A stretch of 64,000 bases of DNA. Origin: Paragonimus westermani (taxonomy: Eukaryota; Platyhelminthes; Trematoda; Plagiorchiida; Troglotrematidae). The position numbers were made by a program, and so were the translations under genes. Below are positions 1-14,800 of the stretch, piece after piece. The stretch spans positions 23,295 through 87,294 of the forward strand of contig QNGE01003329.1 of NCBI GenBank assembly GCA_008508345.1, given 5' to 3'. The notes below the pieces were generated by a model that ran no database searches, had not been told where the DNA came from, and worked only from the letters and a program-made list of their open reading frames with translations. Numbering within the stretch: the first letter of the stretch is position 1; the number at the start of each line of letters is the position of its first letter.

Positions 1-839
1 TGACAAGGTGGGACTTGGTGAGGTGGGCCAGGTGGTGGCCGATGAACTATTGAGGGGTGCACCAAAAAGACTGGTCTAGCTGACATTTGCACTGTTAACG
101 TGATCAGATGACGTCGTACTCGCTCGGGTATACACATTAGGAACTTGGTTTCTAGTAGCACTCATATTTTTGGTATGAAGATGAGTTACTACGTAGCTAT
201 TGGTTAATGGATGGAAACCGTGAACCCTAGTACAGCAGTTGGTTGATTTGAAAACAGTGGTGGGCAAATTCAGCGATTTTATTTTTGGTGACTTGTTTCT
301 TAGAATGCGGTTCTTAGAACCGGATTCATAGCGTGTGTGAAGTACATTCGATTCACACTCATATTGCAAATCCGAAATACTATTCTCTAGTAAGCACCTT
401 ACAGGTCTTACTGCTGATTTAGAGCTTCTTCCTGGTGTTTCGGATTTGCCGTTGCTATGTAGCATGATAGCATTACTTTACTCTCTTTCGTGCACCGTTT
501 TAAGTTCCTTATTCATTACTGGGTTACATATTCTACGGTTCAACGTAAGTATTCAGCATGCGTTTGTTTACCCAAAATTCGTCATAAGACAAGTTGTGGT
601 GAGATATATTTTGCTGTCTGCGGTTGAGTACCTGAGTCATGGGCTAGGGGCTTGGCTACACGTTCACTTGTCAAATGAGGTACTGAGGTGACATTACATG
701 GATTAAGACGCTCAGCATCAGATGTTACTCACCAAACAACGTATACTTGGAAATTGTCATACCGCCTTGTAACGCATTGTGGGTAAACGAGAGACGAAGT
801 TGCATCACGCGAACAATTTATTAGCATCCAATATGATTA

Positions 840-1097
840 CTAAAGGACAACCTGATTGAAACAGCAGTCACGCTCAGTGCAATATCGTTCACTGTATCCA
901 ATCAGATGCCTCCACACATGTTTCCCGTTCCAGTGTGTAATTTTGGTCGCGGTAAGATCGTACTGGAAACCTCGTCTAAAAGGGTCATGTACATGTGTGG
1001 ACAAAACGGGATATGAGATCAACAAACTCGCAAATAACATGACGAAAATGAAACTGGCAGTTATCTCTGAATTTGAAATCTGACATTTGGGAGCCAT
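840..1097 (-). other. Unrecognised 85-residue frame with a possible signal peptide
   Basis: An ATG-to-stop frame on the minus strand begins MAPKCQ and has a hydrophobic stretch at about residues 13-33 (TASFIFVMLFASLLISYPVL), with a plausible cleavage after S33. The remaining 52 residues or so include C72, C77 and C78. No family is recognised, there is no convincing splice or polyadenylation context, and hydrophobic stretches arise easily in T-rich noncoding DNA. It is probably fortuitous and is recorded because it could encode a small secreted protein. Confidence 0.15.
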
Positions 1098-1099
1098 AC

Positions 1100-4000
1100 A
1101 ACTCTATGAACTTGATTGGAGTTTGGGACATCTTAAATGCAGTTAGCCCTGGGTCTCGTTTGGGCCACATTAAGTTGAGCTAGTAATTCGTATCAAGCAG
1201 GCCATTTCTCACCGAAATGTTTATCGTGAAAAAGCACATGGGTGTTTATATGCATCATAGTATCACGTTTATTGCATTATTGCTTCATTTGGCATTGTGG
1301 GGATGTTTTAAACGTTTACTATTTTGCTGAGTTGATTCATTTCTTTTTTACCCAGTGCCCTGAGTTTGGTTCGCTAGTGTCTGCTGTTTGCTCGTTTGGC
1401 TGGAAATTTCAGAATGTAGTAACCCGCAGGGGATTCTAACCAAATTTATCCTGTTAAAGCATGGAGGAATTAATGTACAATTGGCCAAACTGCAGACATC
1501 AATTCGGCCGAATACTGGCAACACTAAGCGTAACGTAGAAAATTGTACATGGGTTAACTTGGAATCTAAGTGGTGGGCTTGATTTTTAAAAGGAACACCC
1601 ATAAATAATTCTCAAGGATTTTATATTTGTTGTTCATTGCATTACAAAATTATTTGTAACTTGACATACCACGGGCTTGTTGCAAGATATGTGAGACAGT
1701 GATTTCATGAGCTCTATGGAGAGAGGAGAAATGTTTACGTATGTGCTTGGAAATGAAAACCAACCAAGGGAATGTTGGATCCAGGCCATTCGATTCCCTT
1801 CTTAAATGCTGTTGATTTTTATTTGGAATTAGTAAAAGCGCTCAAGTCTTATCGATTATATGACACAGGAAGCTTGTAGATCAACTCAGAGCGTAGTCCG
1901 TTAGCAGATTTATTGCGCTCCATATGGAAAATCTTTCTTATAACCATAATTATTGTTAATGAAGCTGCTGACATTCTGAATGCCTAATCGGGGCTAAAAG
2001 AAAACACAGCTAACCGAAAAGTCAAGTGAAATCAGAAAATCTTTCAATCCACCAAAGTAGATCAGGAGCTCACGCTATTCCAGGCAATCGTTTGGCTAAA
2101 ATTCTTTGAGTTCCACGACTTTAGAAGGTAAGCGCAATCAGCTTAATCATTTGTTATCCTCATATTATTTAGGCGGCTGTTGTTAACTTTTTTCACAACT
2201 GAGAAAGACTACACGTTTTGCGCGAGGTACTCGCAGAATATTATTTCCAGGTAACAAAACGACAGAAGATTAACTGATTAACGTTATATTACTCGTTAAC
2301 ATTTTTAAGTAGTTGGCAGATAAAAGTTGTGTTTAGTCACGGTGAAATTGGTGACAGCAGATAGTAATGACAAAACTTGCGGTTACAAAGGGTTTGTTTG
2401 TGAATTCATTAAATAAATATAAATCTAATTGTTCCGAATGGCAATAAAGCATCTGTTATTTGATATGCGATGGGTAAATGATGAGTAAACGTTTGTATCC
2501 TGACATACGGAGCATGGAAGTGCGTACATTTCTAAATTGTTAAACTTATGGGCATTAAGTTTTTATTTTTGAAAAAATCCAAGATTTTTTTGTGGGAATC
2601 GGCATGTTTCCGATGCAATCTTGAACAAATTTCAAGTGAACTGTGCTAAGTGGAGTTTTATATTAGCTTTGACTTGTTGCATAAAAGATGGTCACTGTGC
2701 ATAGAAGTGAATCTTTATTAGTCGGAACTTAGGAAAAGCAAATACCACTACTGAACAAGTTCCTTATGAACGTTTCCATATCTTGCTCGTTTAATTGGTG
2801 TCTCGAGTACGCATTTTATACTTGTGCAAATATATTTCCCCTCGCATCTTAATTACCATATTTATCACCAGCTATGGATAGAAATATCAATATTTAGTTG
2901 ACAAAGTGCTCTCTGAACAATTGTGTAGGATTGCATGGTGGAAGTTCCGGAACTCTGAGTTTAACATCAAATACGTATAACTCACTTTCCTTACATGTAA
3001 GTGATGTAATGTTTCACTACAACAGAAGATAGCTGATATCGGTAATGGAAGGAATACCTACGTTTTCTAAATTTGTCAATATACGTTATTTGATTCTGTC
3101 CTTTTGATGCAACCCTACATATGGATTTTTTATTTGGGTGGCCTTAGGCGCACACTGAAATTTCATTTCCGAAATTTGTATGATGCAAGAGGGATTTACG
3201 TTTCATTCGGACAAGGGTCTTCAGAAAGTGTATTACTGAGATATCTCTTTAAAAGTTTCAGCTGAATTCTCCAAATTTTCACGGGTTTAAAAGAAGCATG
3301 TATATCTCAAAAAATTCAACATCACATCTCAGTTCATAGAATTTTAAGTCTGCTCATTGCGGGGCATTTGCCTTGTAATCAGTGTGTACTAAAAGTCGCT
3401 GATAGGCTTTTACCTTATGTTGCAATTGATAAAACATTTACTGTTTTTCATTCTCCTGTAAATTGCTGCCAAATAGGTTATGGAAATCCTGTTGAAATAT
3501 CCGTAAAGCATAATTGTCTCACTAACACTTCTGTTCAACCCCAAGGTGGTTGTAACTAGTTTGAAAATGGATTTTTGACAATACGTATAAGTATGCGTAA
3601 GAATTAGTATGCCTGTCCTGTTTAGTTCTATATCAAAACAATCGTTTTCTTTAACCATGCGGTATAAGATATCTTATTGGATTAGTTACGTTCAGTGTGC
3701 TATTCATAAAATGTCGTTTGCCAAATATGTGCAAATGGCTGCATACTCACTTGAAAGATTACTCCACAGATTCTAGTCAGGACACGCTGTTTTTATAGCA
3801 TGGAAGTGAATCTTGAGTTTTCGTTCTGTGTTCGTGAAAAATGTCTATCCTCATTGTTAGGTAAAACATATTAGATGAAACCTGTGACAAATCAGTACGT
3901 TATTCATACTAAATGCATAATTAGACACAAATTTAACTGACACTGATTGTGTACGAAATTACTACTAGATATGTATGTTCTCAATTTTATTGGGGTATTT

Positions 4001-7000
4001 GTGCATCAAATACTCTCAGGACAATGAATCCTGATATCTCGCAACGGCAAACAATGTGGATAGATCATAAACGTTTTTGGCACCATTTATTCCCTCTGGC
4101 GGGCTCATACGGCATCGCCATCACAAACTTGTAGCGACAACTGACATCGCAGCTCATTAATACCATGGTTCCAAGCAATATATATATAGGCCGGTTTACC
4201 AAAGGACACTAAATAAATACGGTTGAGGTTATTGGGCCATATGACGGAGTAATGAAGAATCAAGAGAACAGAGGTAGTTTCACTGTTGCCTAATTTTTGT
4301 AACACTTGCGAGCTGTGGCCCACAACCTTTCATGTTCTTCTAAAAACCACTTGATTGATTGCACAAAACAGGACAACGCAGTATGTAATTAAAATCATTA
4401 AATTCCATCACATGCTTTTTCAATAAGAAAAAGGTGAACGCATTTCCCAAGATTTTCATGACGAATGATTTTTGCCCTCTATTTTTGTGGCCCTGACGTC
4501 TTCCATGGGTGTGTAGAAAGCACAGCGTTGGATGGTTTCGCACTCAAAGTCCCTTTGTTTTTGCAGCTATCGGCTGATTTGTTAACCAGCACGTGAGTAG
4601 GAAATCCAGGGTGCAGATGTCAGAATATGCTTCAGACCAACTAAGAATGTGTAATTTCAGATCTCCTTGTCAAAAATTGTTGTTCTGCATTCCACTCTCA
4701 AACATTGTGCTGTAAGTGAAACTGTTGATAATCTGCTTTCCGCTTCTGGAAAACGAAGGTTACATCTTGGATTTGATTGCACGAAGCTCCTATTCCAGTG
4801 GGGATATATTGTGCCTAATAATCGTTTTATGCATGACTTACATTCACATTTATTTTTACCGACATAATCTATTAGGTTGACAACGGAACGGCATTTGTTA
4901 TCTAACAGCATTTTTTTATTCAGTGAAACTAGTTAATAAAACTCATTGTATAACAGCGCATGCTTTCAGCTCAATTAGCCACCTACGATCGGTTTTGATT
5001 TGAAGCTTTTAAAACATTTTCTAGGATTAAGCAAAACCAGGTAATTAATTACTACTTTAGAAAAACATAAAACGGTTGTAAGCACAAACCAATGAGGTTT
5101 GAGAAACGTTTTTCACAGAACAAACGTGGTGAAGCTTTTCACATATCCCTGATCCACGTACGTTAAACGCATTAGCTGTCAAAAAAAACATCTTCACATG
5201 TTGCTTTGAAGTAGTGATAAAACACTCACTGTTCTGGAGAATACTGCATAGTTATTTTGGGATTGGTCTGTTGAAATGTGTTTGCTTTTTTTACGCGTTC
5301 AGTATCGCAAATGTATTTCAAACAGTAGACTGAGATTAAGATAAACAAGGTGTTTAGAAAGCTCAAGTAAAAACAACGTGTGTGATACGTACATAAGTTT
5401 TCTTTCCTTCTGTAGGTCAAAAACAGCAAGGCTGATATTTGATTTGAAATTGTTTCTAATTTAACTCCACACTACCTTTGCTTTTCCACAATTCTTCATT
5501 CTTCAAGCAGCATCACCTTAATTAAGACATTGTCTCATTCTTTTCTTCGTGAATTTATCAGAAAACACCGTTCCGACAGATTCCACAACAATCATAGCTA
5601 ACTCTGTAGAAATTTGTGTAAAGTATTTGTGTTTCCGTTCATCGGGAGGAAATGAGATTTGTTCTCAAATTTCTAAGGGCATGTCCGAATATCCCCAACC
5701 TCGAAGGACTGTGACCGTAGCACAACACCCTTCACTTCATCATAACTTCTACCGTTGTATCAGTAGGGTTACTACACAATTTGTCATACATTCCCCGAAA
5801 ATGTACAACTACTAACAAACGTACTGAATCATATGTTATGGTTGTCCTGGTGATTATGCAGTTAATCAGTATCCGACTGAGCGTTTATTTAAGATCCCGG
5901 CAGTTACACGTAAATTCACGTAGACAAGACTGTGACGATCGCGTCGCTGTTTTTCATGTTAACAAGCGTTTTAGACACCATTTTCAACATACGAAACGAC
6001 TACCACTCGTATTGTCATGTGTAGTCGATTATTACCCTACAGCTCCAGCAAGTTACTCTGTACTAACGCCTTACGGAATGTCGCCAGAACGAGATACCAT
6101 ATGTGGTACTCAAGTAACTTCTAACTATGCAGCTTGCGTTTGTGTTTACTACAAAGAGTAATCCACCCGCTCGAGTTCCCTTTGATAAAAAGTACGTGGT
6201 AATACATAGCTTACTTAATGGTATACAGTAATCACAAATGCCAGACTACGAAAATACCTAGTTCCTGTTAGTCGTTAATGTCATTCGTGTAACCCCGCAG
6301 GTAACTAAAGTTTTTCGAATCAAAACAACGGAAATGGAAAAGCAACATTCGCAAGCGTGAAGTTATTAAAAACAGATATATGGTGTTGGCCAAAAGCTAC
6401 GTTTGATTGAAACTATCGGCTGCGATCAATATTTGACGCAACTACGGGATGAACATTGCTTGATCAAGTTTGGACTAATGTGCGATTCTTTAAGGACAAC
6501 ATCTACTACCGCAAAACCAACGGGGGTCGTTAAGACCGAGACGTCTATGAGTGACCTCACTGCATATGACTACCATTACCTGTGAGAATCACCAACGATA
6601 CGAAACTTGATTGTGTTTCTCCTTGTGCCAACTGCGTGACGGGTACTGTAGACGAGGCGGTGAATGATGGTACGTATTGGTCCCCTTCATCTCAACTCCG
6701 TACTTAGATGGTGTTAATGAAAAAGGACAATAGAATGCACGTTAAGCTATGAAAAAAGACGGGTCCTCTGCTCAAAAATGGGGTTGAGCACATTTATCGG
6801 ATGTGAACCGGTATGTTACTTCATACACATGACGATAATCAGAAAATCTCAACGTTTCGTTACATTCAGGCAACTTCATATTGTAATAAAGCGTATTTTA
6901 CAGGGTATCTGCTACAAATCGCTTGAAGAAAAATACGGCAGTGTGTAAGTCAGATCAAAATAATTGTGCCCGCTGAACATCACGAACTAAGTTAGGTGTC

Positions 7001-8367
7001 CGAAAGTTTCCCATTGCAACAGTGATTGGTACGAAAAACCATTTTCTAGTCCTGTGGATTTCGTCCTAATGACAGTGTATTAGTTTAACTTGTATTGACC
7101 AAATAGATTTTTCAAGGGGCATACTGGTGAACGCGTCAAATGTGTCTTTTTATCAAGAAAACTTATTGATATGATACAAAGTACTGTGTTATTTGGAAGC
7201 CAGTTATAAAAGTATGCCAGGCATAATCTACACTCTGTAATTCCAATGAGGCTATCCGTAAATACGTTGGAACTTACTACGATGTAGTTAGGATATTTCT
7301 TCATGAATTCTGAAGGGGGACCAATGAAAATATCTGGCTATCTCTTTATTCGAAGATCAGATCGATCAGGGATCGGAAGAACCGTAGCATTCATTCAGGC
7401 TAATCGTGGCAAAGGTCACCAGATAGAATCTTACTGTGATGTATTAACGAATAGTTTAGGAAAACTGCAGTGAAGCTGGCTAACGAAAGTATTTAAATCG
7501 ACGTCTTAACGGAATTTCAGTTTTAAAACAATCTTGTTGTTCAGGTAGCCAACTTGCTACATGAAGTATTATTACAGCATTACCCTATTTGATTGTCTTG
7601 TAGTGATAACGAGTTAAGAATAAGTGTATTTAGGTGACGACCATATATATATATCCATCAGTTTGATCACACTATGAACCGTCCTCTGCTCTGTTCTTTT
7701 CTCATTTCGTTACCAATGTAAGTTGTGCACCCTCTCACTTCATACATTATACTTTCGTGTTCAATCAGGTTGATGCTCAAACTTGAAAGCCTCTGAACCC
7801 AGTCGGGTTCACTGCTTTCCTTTTCCCCAAGACAATAAAAGATTTTGGCACATTTTATTGCGAGTGAAATTCAGGAGTATTTATATACATGGAGGGTTTC
7901 GAATCATGCATACTCCAAGTTTGAACGTGAAACAGACAGGTGTTCTTGAATAAAAATCTCAAACACTACGTCTTTTGCTTGGCCGAAACGTAGTAATTCT
8001 CGGAACTGTTAACCATCGTTCACTAACCAGGCCAGATTCTAACCCTTGAACACGTATACTAATATTTGGTGATGAACTCGGGCGTTCTAGCTTGGACGCT
8101 TGTTAACTGCATCATTGATATCTTGTTTTCTCCACCTATCCACAAATATACCTCACCAATGACAAATCTGTTCCCGCAAGCAGTTATTTATTAGTGAAAC
8201 GCCGACCACGGAACATCCGCTTTCCATTTATTTACGCTTCTGGGTAAACCTCAATCATGATAGCCAGTGGATGATTTGGCTAACTGATCTGAGACAGTAC
8301 TCGAAATGACCCACAGCTTTTGCATTCATATTGACTAACAAGCTGGACTTTTTTGATAAGAGGTACC
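1100..8367. other. No gene recognised (unassigned DNA)
   Basis: AT-rich sequence with short fortuitous frames only. TA tracts lie near 4.18 and 7.65 kb. No protein family, RNA gene or clear repeat was recognised. Intronic or intergenic origin cannot be told apart. Confidence 0.6.
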
Positions 8368-8455
8368 AAACTTGGGTTTCGGTGGCTGATATCCATGCCG
8401 CAGCGGGATTTGCGCTCTAAACACGCTGTCATGAGGCAACCGTGTTGACTGCCAT
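8368..8455 (-). repeat. tRNA-derived SINE-like repeat, partial copy
   Basis: The minus strand reads CAACACGGTTGCCTCATGA, followed by GCGCAAATCCCGCTGCGGCA and GGATAT. These are the A-box-distal block, a box-B-like block and the post-tRNA block of the family best seen at 46892-47013. The tail after GGATAT is diverged. Confidence 0.55.
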
Positions 8456-8714
8456 ACAAATGGCTCTTCACCAGACTCGTCTGAATTATCATGCTCGAAC
8501 GCTCAGTCACGTTTGTGTGTCGCCTGGTTACCCCAAGGGGATACACAATAAGTCACCGGTCAACTCAGATAGATTCCCCACAGTTAGGAATTTTCATCAA
8601 TTTTCTTTGACGGAACTCCTTATAATTGTTCACGGGGTAGTTCAATTGCTACTAACTAGTGTGAGGTCTGGTTGACGCAAATTGAACATCATTAACAACC
8701 ACTGCAGTTTCTAC

Positions 8715-8830
8715 TGTGTGGTCAGTGACGCTTTGGTTAACTTAGATGGCACTTTGAAACACTCACTGGAGTTTAGATTTCGTCTATTGCAAACAGATGC
8801 TCATTTGCAACACAGTAGTAACCGCAACAC
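8715..8830 (+). repeat. tRNA-derived SINE-like repeat, diverged copy
   Basis: The plus strand shows GTGGTCAGTGACGCTTTGGT and TAAC, then CTGGAGTTTAGATTTCGTC and GCAAACAGATGCTCATTTGC. These align in order with the family head, box B region and ATATGCAC-like block. The copy is heavily diverged, so the ends are approximate. Confidence 0.4.
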
Positions 8831-11800
8831 TTAAATCGGAGGTTATGGCCCGATAAAAGTTATGTGAATCTGAAAACTGGAGTCAGTTGCAAGTGATGTG
8901 CAGTTTATCATTTCATTATATTAATATAGGTTGGATCTGAACTCACGTCTGTTTGCCTCTTCTTCACTTCTCGTTAATCTGGTTTGACTTTTCACCATCA
9001 GCTTTTGGTACTAAGTGCATGTGTGGAATGACTGTAAACAAAATGGAGCTCCTAATTACTCGTCCGCATTGGTACCTTTAACAGGGGCTTCAAAAAGTTC
9101 TACATTTAACGTTTTCCAACATGGATTGGGGAAGGCGGACAAATGGTTCAATACTGTCAGTATCCACAAGAAACTAATGTTCGATAGAATCGTTAACGGA
9201 ATAGGTTAGTTTAATGTGACTGGCAAAATCGTGGGACTTATCAACAAGAGCAATAAATTGAAAACTGGAAGTTAGTTTTTTATTGTCGAGAAAGAGTAAT
9301 GCAAAAAAGGGTTTTAAGATGTGAAATTGATTAACTGTGGTCACCTTGAAAACATGTAGCGTTACAAAATCGGAGAGTTAATTGTGAATGTTTGTCACCT
9401 TACGGTTTACGGCCGTTTTACCGTTGGGTAATAGCTGAATCAGGTCGTGTTGATTATTGCAAACTGCAGTTGGTGTCTACCTGTTTTGGGCTGAGAAGTT
9501 TGTTGAACTTTCGGCCTTTTCAAACTACTGTTGTGTACGATCATCCGTTGGTCTTTCACGGCAGCTTTGACATTTTGATGTTGTCCAGATAATGTTCCAG
9601 CTGGTTAGAAGATGAAATCTGAAAGTAATAGCAGCTTCTGTTGTAGATGACACATTTAGTCCAACGATCACGAGGTTGAATTTGTAACAGTTTTTCAGAG
9701 CTACAACGAGCTGCTTGAGTGTGAATTTCGGCAGTGAACGGTCTGACATCCGAATATTCTTCCGTCAAGAACGTATTAAATTTGGCTCATTCGACCGTTT
9801 CAAAACCTGGAGAGTGAACATACGAAAGCTGTAACTTCCTTAAAACCTTATAAAAGAAACAACTAGGGGAATCAGAGAATGGTAATTGTTTTTCACCACC
9901 ATGAGAAATTGTGAAAGTGCCTGGCGCAAACTGTGATGAGTGTAGTTATACGCAAACCCGACAATTGACCGATCATCACCCCACTTTAAACATACATCCT
10001 TCAAGTGCAATTGTACATCTTATTATTGATGATTTAGTAAAACAACAGTATTGAGAAGTAGACTCACTAGCGATCACTGAACTGGCAACGTGCTCTATGG
10101 TTACGACAACACCCGATCCTGTAAAACGCGTTCCACGAACACCGAATCCGTTCGCGCGGTCTCGTGTAAATCACTTTTGTAGTGGCTCTTATCAACAAGA
10201 GGTCTTACTCCTACAATGTCAACAGAGTGTTGTATGATTTGACAAATAAACCTTGTTAGTTTTATGATTTCAAAATTGCTTGCACACTACTGAGAAACTA
10301 GTAACTGTAAAAATGTTTAACACTTAAGGAACAGGACGATCTCCGAAATAGGGATAGTAAGAATGACATGGGAAATGTTATACATCCGTTTTGCGACCAT
10401 CGTGCACGTGATCACTTAGGCGCACATTGGAAAAGGAAGACCATGAACACGTTTTCAATGCTTCAGAGCTTCATCTCCATCTATTAACTATTTTCTGATT
10501 GTTATCATATAACGGTGGATAAATTTCCGCTGTGATTTTTGACCGTTTCATTTCAAATATAACTGTCAGTTTGTGTAACAAAGTTATCTTACAGAACTTC
10601 AATGTAATACTCAGATTTTCTTCGGGTTTTCAACAATTTCTACAGGCCGTTTTCTGTGTTGTGTTTATATCTTACGGTTTGTGGACAAATTAACTGAAAA
10701 CTTATGGCAAAGCATCGCATTACACACTTGTGACAGAACTGATAATCAGGCCGTGTATAGCTTTTACGTGACCACGGAACCGATGACATAACTTACCACG
10801 TTTTCCCGAGGTTTAAAAATAAGATGCAAGGGCTTTGCATATGTTTGTATTCAAGGTTTTCTCAGAAACCGGTAGCTACGGACCACATGTGATGACGATA
10901 AGACTTAAACGAATGCATTGCAAACTATGTACGCACAGGTTGTTAGGTTAAATTGCTAATCCATTATAAACGTAAATTTCATACGTAATTAAACCATAAT
11001 GAACGTTCTTTCAACTTGGTAAACGCCACTGTCAGAATTTACAAATAAATGTATATTTTGAAGTTTGCTCCACTGTCTTCAGCTTTGAAGCTGGACACCA
11101 TGTCCAGTTGCTTACTTCTACAGTTTTTCTGCTTTATATTGAACGGAGAGTTTTGTTTCACGCACATCTACACTTGTGATTTTGGTTACAACACTCCGAG
11201 GTGATTGAAACGAAGAGTATTACAACTTTATTGTAACGTTGTGCTATTCCCAATCCACTTATCAATAACCTGTTGAACACGACTCCCAAACTGTATGAAA
11301 TCATTTGTACTAAATTTGGTACAAATGCCTTAGAACATCCACGCGTGTTTGTATGTTTGCTGTAGTCGAGCACTTGTTTGCAGTTTGACAGGGTCTGCAC
11401 TACTGCACAGGGCTTGGTAACAGTACTCTGGTTAATGAGGACACAGTGAGAACCAACAGTTCAAAAGCTCTACTGTTACTAATGTGGTCAAAAAAGAGAA
11501 TAAATGAACAGAATTTCCGTTTTGTTGCTCATCCCTAGCCGAATAAACCAGTGAAGGTCATCTGGTTGTAAACTTGCCGTGACACCAAGACCGCCAATCT
11601 CCAACTGAGAGTCAGGTTGTTGTGCATTGAGAAGATATGCAAGTTGAAGAGGATTGGTTTCGAAGATTTTTCATTAAGCTAAACTTAGCAAATTTGTATG
11701 AGATCAGCGGGAGTTTTAGTTAACATATCAAAGGAACGAGGAGAGTGTAACGTTACCATTAGTTTAGTTAGATTCATTGGACCCGGTTGTTTTGATCACA

Positions 11801-14800
11801 TGAATTGTGCAAAGTTTGTGAAGGAATGCAATGAAGAACGGCTTTGAAAATAAAACGTGTATATAGTGTGACCTCACGTCGCACCCATCAACGTTGTGCA
11901 GCCTCGACCAGAGCGTACTGTAGCCAAACGTTAGGTAGATCAACCAGAAACCGAATCATCATTAGTGTGCAGTTTCAGAACATATTAATCATTGGAAAGT
12001 TTTGGTTGGTAATTTCTGTTTGTGATTCACGACTACATCATTAACCCAGCTTGGCAGTATCCGCTTCGATCTAAGCCTATCGTCTGTCTGTATGGCGCTG
12101 TTGACCTGAAGATAAATAGCTGATCAGTTTTCTTCTGAAAATGAAGATGAACTTTCAGGTTGGTATATTGTATGGCACGGAGTAAGCCGTAAACAAACCT
12201 GTTCACAAATTGCAGATATTGTGAAATCCACACTGACCTTCGGACTAATGTGCACGAGGGGCAAAGAAGTGTGGGCTATTAATCCAACGATCTATGACCT
12301 GTGCATTACTAATTGAGTTAAGGTGTATCTGTTCTACAAAACTTCCCACTGGTAGGCACTAAATTAAGAGGATGTGTTGGAAGTTCAGAATTTGTAAAAA
12401 ACAGTTGCCAATTTTCTCTGTACCGCATTCACCTAATCAATTAGTGAGTGAAAATTCTCCGTTTTAAATCGTGAAAATGTTTGTTCATATCATTCTCAGT
12501 CATGTTCGTTGACCTGGTTTCCACATTCTGGAAGCTATAAACAAGAATTACCAATAGATGGACATCAATCACGCTATATATATTTCCGACCGCTACGAAC
12601 AACGCATCAAAGGAATTTGCATACTTAAGAAGCACACAGAAATGACAATTTTTGCTAGAATAACTTTAAAGCATAACTGAGAAGCGTCACTCTTCTATCA
12701 ATGAAGTTCAGAACCGTTCAGTCGAAGAAGTCAGCTTGCACGTGGGCACTTAGTTATGTAGGATGATTTTACTTACAATTACTGTTCACTCTGCGTATTC
12801 TTCCAAATCTGTCGATTCAGTCCATCTTTATTGTTAGTAGACGAATAACATTCATTAGCTTAGTCCTTCGTTCTTGTAAGTGTTAGCAACAGTAGCACCT
12901 TCTTTAGGCTACTTTATTTTTCCCCATTATCGTGTACATAATCGGTTCTTATTGTTCGGCGCTTGGAGGTCAGTTTGCAAGGCAATGTGGTAGGTACATG
13001 TGTTTTCCGGCTTTAGCGCCTGAATTTATGTTAGATATATGCGCGGTGTGTAAGCATTACGACGCATCAGTACAATTTCTCTTGAACAAGTGATAAGGTA
13101 TGCTGTGAACAGCACCACTTTTTACATCACAGTCACGTGACAGTCACAAGACGCCATCAACCTTCACGATTCCTGACATTTTTCGGAACCACTTCATTAA
13201 CCCGGTTCATACTTTACTTTTGTATTCGGAAGAAATCATTCGTGAATCTAATTTGCGACGAGAGTAATCCAATTCATTTGTGGTAATCAGTTCTTTTTCC
13301 ATGTCCATCTTCAAGTACAATGTTAAACTAAGGCCTTCAAAAATATCATTTATTTGGAACCGACCGGTCAGTGCGGAATGCTGATATCTACCACTGTCAG
13401 TTTTACACCAATTTGCACAAACTATTGAGAAGTAGTGAATGTTTTATATCCCGCCAAAAAATGTTAGATAATTAATGTTAGAAGATTTAGTCGGTAGTAT
13501 TTAAATACCACTGGCATTTGACTGGAGCGTTCTACACGATGTCTTCTAGCAACTTTTTCAGAGGAGGTTGGTTCAATATTTGTAAAAGCCGACAGCAGGG
13601 CAACATTCTTATCAAAATGAGGGTTTCAACCCTGATTCACGTTCAGATATAGTTGAAACACTGACCACTGCACTGTTATCCTAATCTCCCATCATCACCG
13701 TCACAAACAAGAATGCATCATTGGTTCTCTCTGATGTTCAGCTGTCACAAACCTATGAGGAAAAAGCCAAACCCTGACCTGGAAGAGAAGAAACAGAATG
13801 GGAGTAAAAGGGACCTGACTAGTAAAAACAGTTGCCTCTATACTCAAACACCCAAATCGAGGTGCCTACATCTTGCAAACAAGCAGCCAAACTATAATTG
13901 AAAGTGAGGCGTCATCAGCTTTGCAGTATCTTTACAGTTTTTACTACCCCGCGTCATTAAGCACATGTGATTTACAGATAACTCGTCCACTAAACGACCG
14001 CATTCAGGCCATCGGGACTGTATGGCTGCCATCTCACTTAACTCCTCCAATCTTGGGGGCTGACTTACGAGGTGACTGGTCCGTGGGACGCACCTGAGCT
14101 ACATTGGCCAAACCACTGGTGGACAACATCATTCTCGCAAGTTAGGTCGTTATTCGTACTCCTCGCATCTTACACCCGTCGGCCGCAACATCGGCATAAG
14201 ATGCTCAGTGTCAGGTGCGACTAGCTGGCATTCTTTGCACATGACCCAACCATCTAAGTCTGTAGAAATTTAATAATTAGACAAAAGAACTCGTTCAGCG
14301 GCCGCAGTCAAATGTTTGCTTTCTAACCATTTGGTTACTTACTGCTTGACGTCATGCGAATCAAAAGATCAACCGCATACGGCGTTCGCCATAAATTAGG
14401 TATGACCAAAATACTCCACTCAACTTCGCGTTGTATTCCCGTTGTATCATAAAGTGAAACCGCAAAGGGAATTTGTTTCTCTTAACTCATCATCGGATCA
14501 ATAAAGTAATGTGGGCTCAGAGAAATCAAAACGATATGTTGTACAGCAGACTATGTAGGCCACACTATAAGATGTTTGTCAAAACGGACCAAAAGATAGC
14601 ATCCAGTAAGTCTGAAGACCGACATGGCCAAATCAATCAGTAGTGCATCCGCCACACATCTGACGGATACCGATCACCGGTTTGATCCTTATCAAACGTT
14701 CCTTACCTTCCACAAATTTCTGGTAAACTACCTTAAACTACCATTTGCTGGATACTACGGAGCTGATCGCCATACGATCATATAGTCTGATTTTGTTCTC

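Noticed and set aside
76..465. A 129-codon open stretch on the minus strand
   Set aside because: No recognisable family and no supporting context; treated as fortuitous.
5781..6161. A 126-codon open stretch on the plus strand
   Set aside because: No recognisable domain; a hydrophobic patch alone is not enough to call a membrane protein.
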